The position numbers and the translations under genes are program-made. From the NCBI RefSeq assembly GCF_050876985.1, contig NZ_JBPAPP010000001.1: 64,000 nt of DNA; one strand, given 5' to 3'. The DNA comes from Halopseudomonas sp002296055. GTDB taxonomy: Bacteria; Pseudomonadota; Gammaproteobacteria; Pseudomonadales; Pseudomonadaceae. Below, in pieces: positions 9,127 to 18,081 of the stretch (its first letter is position 1; each line of letters opens with the position of its first letter). The notes beneath the pieces were generated by a model. That model ran no database searches, had not been told where the DNA came from, and was given only the letters and a program-made list of their open reading frames with translations.

Positions 9127-11564
9127 TCTGGCTTGGGGGCAGTGCGGTCATAATCCGGAAAGGTCTCCTTGCGGATGATGGCATGCACCCCGAGATTGCC
9201 GTCGACGACCTGGGTAATGCCAAAGTCGACGGCCACGGAGATCAGCGAGATGGCTTCGTCTTCGCTGAGTGCGTGTTCGGTCATCAGGTAGTTGCGGGTC
9301 TTGCGAAAGGCGTCGCGCATGGCGGCCTCCAGCGATGAGCTTTTGTAGACCTGGGTCTGGGCACCGGGGCCCAGTTCGCTCTGGTAATCGGCAAAGCTCA
9401 TGCCCTGCAGCACCCATTCGTCATCTGTTTCCAGAAACGGGTGGCTGAGGTTGCCGAGAAACTGCCCCTCCAGATCGCGCTGCTTGTGCAGCACCAGCTG
9501 AAATACGCCGGTGAGCGAGCACTCGATGGCGGTGCCGCACAGCTCCGAATCCCCTTGCGAGGCGTGCGGGTCACCGACCGAGAACAGCGCGCCAGCTACC
9601 GATACCGGCAGGAACAGACGGGCACCTTTGCCGGCGCGCCAGTTGTCCATGTTGCCGCCGAAGTAGCTGGGCGGGATGGAATCGACCATGCCGGATTCGC
9701 GCGGTGCGACCGCCATGACGCCAAAGTGCGGGCGCACCGGAATCTGCGCCTTTGCCAGTACGCCAAACTGCTTGTCGATGGTGCTGTGGTCAACCGGCAC
9801 GCCCGGATAATCGATGGTCGGGTGAACCACGCCGAACGGGTCGGTCTGCGGGGTCCAACGGAAGCTGTAGACCGCCTTGGCGTGTGGCGGGTGCGTGTGC
9901 TGGTGCACCTCGTACACCGTGACTACCTCACGCTTGCGCGGCTCGGTCAGCAGGTCGTCGTACTGAAAGCCCCACCAGGTTGCGGCGTTGCTGCCGAAGT
10001 GGCGGCCTTCGTGTTCGGGGTGGCAGCTGGGCCGCGGCAGAATATCCAGAATGCGCACTTCCAGCACATCGCCTGGCTCGGCATCGCGCACATATACGGG
10101 GCCGGTGCAGATATGCACGCCAAACCCCTCACCACAACCGCGGCCAAAGATGCTGGCGTCTGCCGGGCCGGCGCCACGGCGGTCGACGTTCTTCTTTTCG
10201 CGGGTCCAGTGAAAGACGCTTTCGGCACCGGGGTCGCCGCTGACCATGCGTTCGCAGTCGTCGGTGGCGTGCTGCGACAGGGTCTCGATGGTGACGATGT
10301 CGCCTGAGCGCACGCTCAGCGCTGGCTTGATGTCGCGGCTGAAGTAGCCCCAATGCACGGTTTTGTCGGAGGCGGGCAGGTAATACTGGCTGGCGCCGGG
10401 ATCGCGTGTCTCGTTGGCGGGTAACGGATGGCGCTTGGGCGCAAGGCGCAACGACTGGGCGTAGCGTGCGTGCTCATCCAGCACCTCGACGAAGGAGCGC
10501 CGGTGCTTCTGCAGGTCATCCTCACGCTGCTCCTGCGCAGTATTGACCGACGAGCGTACCGCCGGTGCAACCTGCGGGCGGCCGCGTTGCAGCTGCGCCT
10601 GCAGGTCGCTGGGCGGCGCAGCCCGGTAGGCCTTGGGCGACATGCCTACGTATTGGGAAAAGGTGCGGCTGAAGTTGGCCGCATCGTTGAAGCCCCAGCG
10701 ATAGCACAGCTGAGCAATGCTGAACTGCGCCAGCGCAGGGTTGGCCAAGTCCAGGCAGCAGTGCTGAATACGGCGGCCCTTGAGGTATTCGCTGAAGGTG
10801 GTGCCGCTGTTCTTGAACAGCTTCTGCACGTAGCGGGCGGATAGCCCTTCTTGCTCGGCAATCTGCTCGATGTTCAGCTCCGGATCTTCCAGTCGGGCAT
10901 CGACGCTGCGGCAGACCCGGCGCAGGTGCGCCAGCTGTACGTCTGTCGTGTCGTCACTGCTGCTGGCCTGTGGCTGCGACAGGCTGGCTACCAGCAGTTC
11001 ACTGAGGGTTGCCTCCAGTGCCGGCAGCTCGGCGCTGTCCAGATGTTGGAGTTGTTCTGCCACGGATTCAAACAGCCGCAGGCAGAGGGCGCCCATGCCG
11101 CGCGTGGCGCTGATGCGGTTGGCGACAAGTTGGCCGTTACGCACCAGACGCAGCAAGAAGCTGGACGACTCCAGGCGCACCAGCATGGCGCGAAAGTCGG
11201 TCTGCATGACCAGTTGCCAGTGTTGGGCTGGGTCGAGCAGCATGATGTCGCCGGGCCCCAGTGCCAGCGGCTGATCACTGGCGAGCAGGTGCGCGCTGCC
11301 GCTGAGCAGCGCGACGACCAGTAACGAATGACGAGCGCCGCCGGGGTTGGCCGGCAGCGGCGTGAAACTTTGTGGTGCAGCGTTCATGTGAACGAACACC
11401 GAGCTGTGCGCCGAGGCGCAGAGGGCAACATGATCCTTGTTGTCCCGCTGGGCGGGCGACGCGACGCGGCTGGCCAGGCCAACCTGGGTGAGCATGTCAT
11501 TCCAGGCTGGCTGGCGCAGGGCCGCAGGCACACTGTTGGCAGAGAAGCGTTTGAGATCGGTCAC
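9114..11564 (-). CDS. AraC-type regulator fused to acetamidase/formamidase domain
   Basis: 816 residues in one frame. Residues 1-200 resemble an AraC_binding_2 sensor (FSANSVPAALRQPAWNDM at the start). Residues 207-315 are a complete AraC DNA-binding domain (IAEQEGLSARYVQKLFK, then CYRWGFNDAANFSRTF and GMSPKAYR). After a polar linker, residues ~383-816 are a full acetamidase/formamidase domain, closely paralogous to the next gene (shared VDRRGAGP, VHICTGPV, RWTPQTDPFGVVHPTIDYPG and GDPHASQGDSE). The GTG start at 11564 lacks a clear ribosome-binding site but is needed for the full sensor N-terminus. No signal peptide, so it should be cytoplasmic. It may be a regulator that hydrolyses or senses its own amide effector; function unproven. 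Confidence 0.85.
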   Translation of the reverse strand: MTDLKRFSANSVPAALRQPAWNDMLTQVGLASRVASPAQRDNKDHVALCASAHSSVFVHMNAAPQSFTPLPANPGGARHSLLVVALLSGSAHLLASDQPLALGPGDIMLLDPAQHWQLVMQTDFRAMLVRLESSSFLLRLVRNGQLVANRISATRGMGALCLRLFESVAEQLQHLDSAELPALEATLSELLVASLSQPQASSSDDTTDVQLAHLRRVCRSVDARLEDPELNIEQIAEQEGLSARYVQKLFKNSGTTFSEYLKGRRIQHCCLDLANPALAQFSIAQLCYRWGFNDAANFSRTFSQYVGMSPKAYRAAPPSDLQAQLQRGRPQVAPAVRSSVNTAQEQREDDLQKHRRSFVEVLDEHARYAQSLRLAPKRHPLPANETRDPGASQYYLPASDKTVHWGYFSRDIKPALSVRSGDIVTIETLSQHATDDCERMVSGDPGAESVFHWTREKKNVDRRGAGPADASIFGRGCGEGFGVHICTGPVYVRDAEPGDVLEVRILDILPRPSCHPEHEGRHFGSNAATWWGFQYDDLLTEPRKREVVTVYEVHQHTHPPHAKAVYSFRWTPQTDPFGVVHPTIDYPGVPVDHSTIDKQFGVLAKAQIPVRPHFGVMAVAPRESGMVDSIPPSYFGGNMDNWRAGKGARLFLPVSVAGALFSVGDPHASQGDSELCGTAIECSLTGVFQLVLHKQRDLEGQFLGNLSHPFLETDDEWVLQGMSFADYQSELGPGAQTQVYKSSSLEAAMRDAFRKTRNYLMTEHALSEDEAISLISVAVDFGITQVVDGNLGVHAIIRKETFPDYDRTAPKPDQKL

Positions 11565-11621
11565 AGGGGGGGCCGTCGTATTTCAGGTGTCTCTCTGCGC
11601 AGCAAGTGTTGTGCCATGGGA

Positions 11622-13082
11622 TCAGCTCTTACGGGCCGGGAACATCGACTTCTTGAGTACTGCGTGCACGCCCCAGTTGCCGTCGACCACTTGGGTAATG
11701 CCAAAGTCGACCGCAATCGACATCAACGAGATGGCTTCATCCTCGCCCAGATTCTGAGTGCTCATAAGGAAGTGGCGCATCTTGTGGAAGGCGTCGCGCA
11801 TGGCCAGATCGACGGAGGACTTGCTGTAGATGTCGTTCTGCGCGTTCGGGCCCAGTTCGGCCAGGTAGTTGGCGTAGCTGAAACCGTGCAGTACCCAGTC
11901 GTCCTGGGTTTCCAGCAGCGGGTAGTTAAGCTCGGCCAGCGCGGTACCGGGCAGGTCGGCCTTCTTGTGCAGGATGAACTGGAAGGTGCCGGTCAGCGAG
12001 CATTCGATCGCGGTACCGCACATCTCGGAGTCACCCTGTGAGGCATGGGGGTCGCCGACGGAGAAGTTGGCGCCTTCCACAGCAACCGGGAAGTAAATCT
12101 TCGCGCCCTTGCCGATGCGCCAGTTGTCGATATTGCCGCCGGTGTGGTTGGGCGGAATCGAGCTGACCATGTCGACCTCTGCTGGTGCCACGCCGATGGT
12201 GCCGAAGTGCGGGCGAATCGGAATGCGGATGTCGCGCAGGATGTTCTCGTTATGGGTGACGGTCGAGTGGTTAACCGGAATGCCGGGGTAGTCGATGGTC
12301 GGGTGCACCACGCCGAACGGGTCGGTCTGCGGGGTCCAGCGGAAGTTATAGACCGCCTGCGCCCAGTTGCGCTCGCCGGTGGCGTCGACCTCGTAAATGG
12401 TGACGACTTCGCGCTTTTTCGGCTCGCTGAGCAGGTCACCGTATTGAAAGCCCCAGTTGGCTGCGGCGTTGCTGCCGAAGGACTTTCCCTTGAACGACGG
12501 GTTGCCACTTGGGCGCGGCACCACATCGGCGATGCGCACTTCCAGAATGTCACCGGGTTGAGCGCCCTTGATACGCACCGGGCCGGTACAGATGTGCACG
12601 CCAGCGCCGCCGCCCGCGCCAATGGGCGCGTCCATCGGGCCGGCACCGCGGCGGTCAACGCCCTTGCGGTTGGCATCCCAGAAGAACACCGCTTCGGCAC
12701 CTGGGTCGCCCTTGACCATGCGCTCAGCGTCGTCGTTGGCGTGGTGGGTAAGGGTTTCCATGGTGACGTAGTCACCGGATTCGATTTCCAGCACCGGCTT
12801 GGCAACTTTACTGAAGTAACCCCAAAGGACGGTGTCGGGTGTGGCCGGGATGTAATAGTGGCGCGGGCCAGGTGCATCCGGGTCGCTGCCGGCGACGCCG
12901 CTGGCAGCGTGCGCCATGGGTGTCATGCCGATGCCGAGAGCGCCCAGACCAACGGCGCCGCCGCCAACCAGGGTGTTACGCAAGAAGGAGCGGCGGGCGG
13001 TATCAAACTCCTCCAGCACGTCCTTGCGGTTTTCTTCAGTAATGCCGTGAGTACAACCCGGCGTGCAGATGTGATCACTCAT
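11622..13082 (-). CDS. Tat-exported acetamidase/formamidase family protein
   Basis: 486 residues. A twin-arginine motif ARRSFLRN at residues 28-35 is followed by a glycine-rich hydrophobic stretch and AHA-ASG, so the mature enzyme should be periplasmic. A cysteine-containing leader (CTPGC) precedes the Tat motif. The rest is an FmdA/AmdA amidase domain, which in characterised members hydrolyses formamide or acetamide to the acid and ammonia. It is strongly similar along its length to the amidase half of the downstream fusion gene, 57 bp away on the same strand. A GGGGAA ribosome-binding site precedes the ATG. The substrate is probably a small amide or formylated compound. Confidence 0.88.
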   Translation of the reverse strand: MSDHICTPGCTHGITEENRKDVLEEFDTARRSFLRNTLVGGGAVGLGALGIGMTPMAHAASGVAGSDPDAPGPRHYYIPATPDTVLWGYFSKVAKPVLEIESGDYVTMETLTHHANDDAERMVKGDPGAEAVFFWDANRKGVDRRGAGPMDAPIGAGGGAGVHICTGPVRIKGAQPGDILEVRIADVVPRPSGNPSFKGKSFGSNAAANWGFQYGDLLSEPKKREVVTIYEVDATGERNWAQAVYNFRWTPQTDPFGVVHPTIDYPGIPVNHSTVTHNENILRDIRIPIRPHFGTIGVAPAEVDMVSSIPPNHTGGNIDNWRIGKGAKIYFPVAVEGANFSVGDPHASQGDSEMCGTAIECSLTGTFQFILHKKADLPGTALAELNYPLLETQDDWVLHGFSYANYLAELGPNAQNDIYSKSSVDLAMRDAFHKMRHFLMSTQNLGEDEAISLMSIAVDFGITQVVDGNWGVHAVLKKSMFPARKS

Positions 13083-13215
13083 GTTGGTTCCCCATATCAG
13101 GTGTCTTGCCTCTGTCCGGATTATGTGGCGGCGGGGAAAACCACTCTTGTCAGCAGGCGCACTAATCCTTGTCGAGCAGCCTGGGCGTTTGGTTGTTCAC
13201 GCCGGGGAAACCAGT

Positions 13216-13236
13216 AAAATGCGCCGTTCGCATTTT
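13216..13236. promoter_or_regulatory. Perfect inverted repeat upstream of TonB receptor
   Basis: Eight-base arms AAAATGCG/CGCATTTT separated by CCGTT, ending 25 bp before the receptor start at 13262 and in the spacer shared with the divergent Tat amidase. It could be an operator or an mRNA stem over the translation start. It does not fit a Fur or Zur consensus well. Confidence 0.45.
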
Positions 13237-13261
13237 TCCTGTCTGTTGCCGGAGTTGCTGC

Positions 13262-15388
13262 ATGTCCAACCTGATCTCCCCGCCGGAACGTCTGGCGCCG
13301 CTGTTTCTTGCCTGTCTGATGGCATCACCCGCGTTTGCCCAGGCCGATGAGGTCGCCCAGCTGGACGCGATTACGGTTGCCGGGCAGAAGTACGATGAGG
13401 TCGCCAAGGCTCGTGAGGCGCTGAATGAGGTGCCGGGCGCTACCAATCTGGTTGATATGCAGCAGGTTGAGCAGGGGCGGGTAGCTGGCGTGGCCGATGT
13501 GCTGGCCTATCAGCCGGGCGTCTACGCCCAGTCACCCGGTAACGAGGGCGTTAAGATCAGCATTCGTGGCTCCGGTATCAACCGTGGCCCCGGTGCCCAT
13601 GCCTCCGGTAATCACATTTTGCTCGACGGACTGCCCCTGACCGGGTCAGGCGGTACGCCCTATGAGCTGCTGGAGCCGCTGTGGCTCAGCCGCGCTGAGG
13701 TACTACGCGGTGCTAACGGCTTTGAGCGCGGTGCGCTGGCGCTGGGTGGTGCAGTGGATTACATCACCCGCAGCGGTTTTGATGCGCCGCGCCTGCAGCT
13801 ACGGATGGAGGCGGGCAACGACGGCTACCTCAAGCGCCATATCGCCTCCGGCAAGGTGATTGGTGATCTGGACTACTACGTCGGCATCACCGACCTGCAT
13901 TACGACGGCCAGCAGGATCACTCGGCTGGCAGTGGCAAGGGCGTGGTGGCCAACGTTGGCTTGCAGCTGACGCCTAATCTGGAAACCCGGTTTTACCTGC
14001 GCTACCGCGAAACCGAGCACCAGTCACCGGGGCGTTTGACCCAGTCGCAAATCGATGATGACCCAACCCAGGCTAACGCAGCCAACATCGCCCGTGATGC
14101 CAAGCGCGAGCAGCCGGGCAGTACTTGGCTGGCAAACAAGACCACCTTGCGTCTGGATGACGTCAGCACCCTTGAGATGGGGCTGGTTTACCACCACTAC
14201 CCGATGGATCTGATGGAAAGCCCGTACCGCATTCGGGTGGACTACAGCGACATCAGCGCCACCCTCAATTACAAACGTGAGCACGAGCTGTTCGGGCTCA
14301 ACTCGAATACCACCGTTGGCTGGCGCACCACCACCAATCTGCCCAGCAGTGATGCGAAAGAGACGGCCTATCAGCCGCTCAACGCTAGCGGCACGATTTA
14401 CCCGGTCGGTACATTGATGCGCAAATACGAGCACCAGGGCTCGGATAACGTGCTGCATGTCAGCAACGAGCTGGAGCTGGCGCCTCGCCTTTGGCTGAGC
14501 AGCGGGCTGGCGCTGATCTATACCCAGCGCGAGGTAGAAGTCACCTGGCCGGGTACCAACGAGCGACTGGATGAGGGCACCTGGGATTACGCGCCACGCT
14601 TGGGCCTGCGTTATCAGCTGGAATCCGGCACCGAGGTGTACGGCAATCTGTCCCGCTCGGTCGAGCCACCGCACCCGTGGTCGATGATCTGGGGTTCGCC
14701 GACCCGCTTCCCGGTCAGCAATCAGCCCTGGAGCAACCGCCAGAGCACACCGGTCAGCCTGGATAACCAGACTGCGACGACCTTTGAAGTCGGCGCCCGT
14801 GGCGACTCGGTCGTTGGTCTGTGGGATCTGGCCTGGTATTACTCGCGGGTCAATCATGAGCTGCTGACCGTTGAGATTGAGCCGAACATCTTTGCTGAAT
14901 CCAACGCCAGCGCTACGGTGCATCAGGGCATCGAAGCCGGTCTCACCAGCACCCTGTGGCAGGGCGATGAGTTGGGCGCGCTGGCGTTGCGTCAGGCTTA
15001 CACCTTCAGCGACTTCCATTACCGTGATGACGACACCTTTGGTAGCAACGCGCTGCCTGGTTTGCCACGGCATTACTATCAGGGTGAGGTGCGTTATCAG
15101 CACCCGGCAGGCGTCTATGTCGGGCTGAACACCCAGTATGCGTCCAAAGTGCTGGTGGATTACGCCAACTCATGGGATGCGGATTCCTACACGATTTTCG
15201 GCGCGGTTGTCGGTTATGACGCGCCGAAGCGCGATTGGCAGACATGGCTTGAGCTGCGCAACCTGACCGATGAGCATTACGCGGCCACCGTGACGCCCGG
15301 TTACAACGACAACGGCGTAGAGGCGGCGCGCCTGACGCCCGGCGAAGGTTTTGGCGTGTACGCCGGGTTCTCCTGGAGCTGGCTCTAG
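13262..15388 (+). CDS. TonB-dependent outer-membrane receptor, likely ferric-siderophore
   Basis: 708 residues from the ATG at 13262, preceded by GGAG eight bases upstream. This start gives a clean signal peptide (residues 1-26, AFA-QAD); the longer open frame does not. The plug contains VADVLAYQPGVYAQSPG, IRGSGINRGPG and LDGLPLTGSGG. The barrel ends AGFSWSWL. It converges on a PepSY/flavoprotein operon, and the two stop codons share the palindrome CTAG at 15385-15388. That neighbourhood, with a Fur-box candidate, argues for iron-chelate import. The ligand is unknown. Confidence 0.9.
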   Translation: MSNLISPPERLAPLFLACLMASPAFAQADEVAQLDAITVAGQKYDEVAKAREALNEVPGATNLVDMQQVEQGRVAGVADVLAYQPGVYAQSPGNEGVKISIRGSGINRGPGAHASGNHILLDGLPLTGSGGTPYELLEPLWLSRAEVLRGANGFERGALALGGAVDYITRSGFDAPRLQLRMEAGNDGYLKRHIASGKVIGDLDYYVGITDLHYDGQQDHSAGSGKGVVANVGLQLTPNLETRFYLRYRETEHQSPGRLTQSQIDDDPTQANAANIARDAKREQPGSTWLANKTTLRLDDVSTLEMGLVYHHYPMDLMESPYRIRVDYSDISATLNYKREHELFGLNSNTTVGWRTTTNLPSSDAKETAYQPLNASGTIYPVGTLMRKYEHQGSDNVLHVSNELELAPRLWLSSGLALIYTQREVEVTWPGTNERLDEGTWDYAPRLGLRYQLESGTEVYGNLSRSVEPPHPWSMIWGSPTRFPVSNQPWSNRQSTPVSLDNQTATTFEVGARGDSVVGLWDLAWYYSRVNHELLTVEIEPNIFAESNASATVHQGIEAGLTSTLWQGDELGALALRQAYTFSDFHYRDDDTFGSNALPGLPRHYYQGEVRYQHPAGVYVGLNTQYASKVLVDYANSWDADSYTIFGAVVGYDAPKRDWQTWLELRNLTDEHYAATVTPGYNDNGVEAARLTPGEGFGVYAGFSWSWL

Positions 15389-16686
15389 TAGATATCGCGG
15401 CGGTAACGGCCGTCGGCCGCCATCTGCTTGATGGTGGCCGCACCCAGCAGACCCTGCAGGATGCTGTCCACGGCTTGCCCCATGGCCATGCTGCCGCAGA
15501 CGCGGATGCTGGCGCCACGGCTTACCCAGTCTTGCAGCCGTTCGGGCTGTTCGCGCAGCAGCTCCTGCACATAGCGTGGCGTGTCGGCACTACTGTTGTC
15601 GCGCGAGTAGCAGCGCTGCAGCAGCACTTGCTGTGGCGTCAGCTGATCCAGCTCGCTGGCCAGCCAGCGGTCATGTGTCGGGCTGCGTTCGCCGAACAGC
15701 AGCCAGCTGGGTTGCCCGCGTTGTAGCTGGTCCTGCAGCAGGGCGCGCAAGCCGGCCAATCCCGTGCCACTGCCAATCAGAATGCTCGGCGCAGGGTTGT
15801 CGGGCAGCGCGAACGACGGGTTGTGATGTAGGCGTGCCTCAATCGGCGCGCCAGGCGTTGCCTGCTGACACAGCCAGCCGGACATCAAGCCCTGGCTGCC
15901 GTCTTCTTTCGTCACATGACGTACAAGCAGCTCGACCTGTTTGCCAGCGCCGAGGTTGGCGATGGAATACAGGCGGCGCTGGCCGGCGTGCTGCAGCTCC
16001 AGTAGATCGCCGGCTTGCCACGGACCCAAAGCATCGGCTTGCAGGCTCAGGTGGTAGGCGGTCAAACCGGGGCTGCCGGGGTTGAGCGCGCTGCGGCTGA
16101 GCAGGGTGACGGGCTGCCAAGGTTGCTCGTCCGCTTCCGGCAGCTCGTGCAGGCCGGTGTGCTGGGCCAGACTGGCGCGCCAGCGTACCAGGCCGTCCGG
16201 GTCCTGATTGTCGAGGTAAATACTGTCTTGCAAGGGTTGTGCGCCGCGGTCGCGCAGCCAGCTCTCCAGCCGCTTGGCGAAGGCGCAAAAGTGCGGGTAT
16301 TGACTATCGCCCAGGCCGAGCAGGGCGAAACTCAGCTCTGGCAGGGCAGGGGCGTGCGGCATCAGGCGGTGTTCAAAAGCCTGCGCGCTGTCTGGCGCCT
16401 GGCCGTCACCATAGGTGCTTGCTACCAGCCAGAGCTGGCGGCAGGCAAGAAGTTGGGCTGGGGTTACTCGCCCCAGCGGCAAGCCGGCGGCCGCGTGGCC
16501 GGCGGCTTGCAATGCGTGCAGCGCCTGGGTGGCCAGGCGCTGCGCCTGACCAGTCTGGCTGGCCCAGACCACCAGGGTCTGGTACTCGCCGGTGGTCTGC
16601 TCGCGGCGCCACAGCGGGCGCAGCCAGTAGCAGCTGGCGGCCAGCCAGAGCAGGCTGGCCGCCACCGCCCAGGCGGTATCGCCCAT
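15385..16686 (-). CDS. Membrane-anchored flavodoxin/ferredoxin-NADP reductase (sulfite-reductase flavoprotein-like)
   Basis: 433 residues. One N-terminal membrane helix (about residues 5-25) is followed by a flavodoxin domain (FMN loop WASQTGQAQ, then STYGDGQAP and LGLGDSQY). A ferredoxin-reductase module follows, with the FAD motif RLYSIANL and the nucleotide loop IGSGTGLAG. Known role of the architecture: electrons pass from NADPH through FAD and FMN to a membrane partner. Related proteins often carry a PepSY transmembrane unit in the same chain; here it is a separate gene (18082-18684). Likely role: cytoplasmic electron input for periplasmic reduction of an imported ferric complex. TGATG overlap with the preceding gene. 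Confidence 0.85.
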   Translation of the reverse strand: MGDTAWAVAASLLWLAASCYWLRPLWRREQTTGEYQTLVVWASQTGQAQRLATQALHALQAAGHAAAGLPLGRVTPAQLLACRQLWLVASTYGDGQAPDSAQAFEHRLMPHAPALPELSFALLGLGDSQYPHFCAFAKRLESWLRDRGAQPLQDSIYLDNQDPDGLVRWRASLAQHTGLHELPEADEQPWQPVTLLSRSALNPGSPGLTAYHLSLQADALGPWQAGDLLELQHAGQRRLYSIANLGAGKQVELLVRHVTKEDGSQGLMSGWLCQQATPGAPIEARLHHNPSFALPDNPAPSILIGSGTGLAGLRALLQDQLQRGQPSWLLFGERSPTHDRWLASELDQLTPQQVLLQRCYSRDNSSADTPRYVQELLREQPERLQDWVSRGASIRVCGSMAMGQAVDSILQGLLGAATIKQMAADGRYRRDIY

Positions 16687-17540
16687 CAGGGCGCGAGCAC
16701 TTCAAGGGTAGTGCTATAGCTGGCGCGGCGCTGAGTGACCGGCGCCTCCAGACCTTCGGTCTGCTTGTACTCGGCTTCCAGCCAGAACAGGCCAGCTTGA
16801 CCCCACTCAATGCTTACCTTGCCGTCGGCGTCGGTGGTCAGCTCGCGTGCCTGTTCGCTATCGCGGTAGCGCGCGCCGGCCGGGATCAGAGCAATCTCCA
16901 CGCCGGGAGCCGGTTGGCCGTCCAGGAGGAAAACAAATTCCGCGGCTTCGTCGGCATAAAGGTCATTTGGGTGGGTGACCGGCTGCAGTTCGAGACCCTG
17001 ACCGGTGGGCTTGAGCACCTCCTCGGTCGGGTTGCCGGAGGTTACAAACAGCTCCATGCGCGAGTCGCTACGCACGATGTTGACCTTCTCGGCATCGGCC
17101 GGGATCTGCTTGACGATGTCATCCAGGCTGCCCATGACGCGCTCACGCTCACCGTTGAGCTCGTACATGCCCATTACTCGGCCGCTGTTGGCGATAGCGA
17201 TTTTGTAGGTACCTTTCTGCTCCAGCTGCAGGTCAAAGCTGCTGCGCAGGCGGCCCAGGTGGCCGTTTTGCGGTGCAACCTCGCTGCCATCGGGCGCGGT
17301 GATGGTGAGCGGCGCGGGCTGGCGGTTGCTGTTGGCTGGCGGTGTACCAACGCCCTCCAGCATCATCGGGAAGTGGTCGAAGTAGAAAATGCCATTGCCG
17401 GCGGCGGCGTCTACGGTGACCCAGGGTGCATCGCCTGACAGCACAGTGGAGGAGGGTACCATCCAGGCGCGGTGGGCATCGGCAGTCAGCGGCAGGGCGG
17501 CGGCTACGGCCAGTACAGAGAGCTGTTTGAGCAGTTTCAT
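16686..17540 (-). CDS. DUF4198 periplasmic protein
   Basis: 284 residues. The signal peptide is about residues 1-22, and the mature protein starts AHRAWMVPS, the AHxxWxxP signature at the N-terminus of DUF4198 proteins. The C-terminal half reads as beta-rich (carboxypeptidase-regulatory or NikM-like fold). DUF4198 members occur in nickel, cobalt and iron uptake loci and are presumed metal-binding or carrier proteins in the periplasm. Here it sits in a Fur-type operon with DUF2271, PepSY and flavoprotein genes. Confidence 0.82.
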   Translation of the reverse strand: MKLLKQLSVLAVAAALPLTADAHRAWMVPSSTVLSGDAPWVTVDAAAGNGIFYFDHFPMMLEGVGTPPANSNRQPAPLTITAPDGSEVAPQNGHLGRLRSSFDLQLEQKGTYKIAIANSGRVMGMYELNGERERVMGSLDDIVKQIPADAEKVNIVRSDSRMELFVTSGNPTEEVLKPTGQGLELQPVTHPNDLYADEAAEFVFLLDGQPAPGVEIALIPAGARYRDSEQARELTTDADGKVSIEWGQAGLFWLEAEYKQTEGLEAPVTQRRASYSTTLEVLAP

Positions 17541-17557
17541 GATGTTGTCCTTATTGT

Positions 17558-18067
17558 TCAGGGAGTGAGTTGCAGACGGATCTGACCCAGTTCGCGACTA
17601 CCTTGGGCTTGCAGGTCGGCGGCTTGGCTGACGGGCCAGCTGAAGGGCACCTTCAGCAGTTCACGGCCGCCCACTTCACGGGCCGCTTCAACGACCAGTT
17701 CATAGTCGCCGGGGGCCAGTTCCTTGAAGGCTGGCAGATCTTGCAGCGCCAGCTCGTGGGTTCCCGGTGGGCGGGTGGCCGCGCTGATGCCGTCGACTGG
17801 CAGGTCCAGGCCGCGACCACTGCGGCGCCACCACTGGCGCAAGTCTTTGAGCCACTTTTCGCCTTCGTCGTCGCGCATCTCGGTGTCGTACCAGACGGTC
17901 AGGTCAGCGACGTGCCCGGCGTCGTTTTCCAGCCAAATGGCGACGTAGGGGCGGTGATACTCGGCAACATCCAGGCGCGGGATCTGCACGGTGAGTTGCG
18001 CGTCGGCGGCTTGCAGGGCGCTGCTGCCCAGCAGGGCGGCCAGGGCAAAGGCCAGTTGGGGTTTCAT
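17558..18067 (-). CDS. DUF2271 periplasmic protein
   Basis: 169 residues from the ATG at 18067, preceded by AAAGGAG. The signal peptide is about residues 1-20 (LQA-AD). The body has the DUF2271 pattern: YVAIWLEN, LTVWYD, then EKWLKDLRQWWRRSGR. The family is almost always found with PepSY and flavoprotein genes and is thought to take part in periplasmic flavin or iron redox chemistry; no activity is established. Second gene of the four-gene operon. Confidence 0.85.
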   Translation of the reverse strand: MKPQLAFALAALLGSSALQAADAQLTVQIPRLDVAEYHRPYVAIWLENDAGHVADLTVWYDTEMRDDEGEKWLKDLRQWWRRSGRGLDLPVDGISAATRPPGTHELALQDLPAFKELAPGDYELVVEAAREVGGRELLKVPFSWPVSQAADLQAQGSRELGQIRLQLTP

Positions 18068-18081
18068 TGTGGTCTCCTTTC

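Noticed and set aside
12045..13217. 390-residue plus-strand open frame opposite the Tat amidase
   Set aside because: Shadow of the amidase coding sequence; runs past the true gene start into the promoter region without recognisable features.
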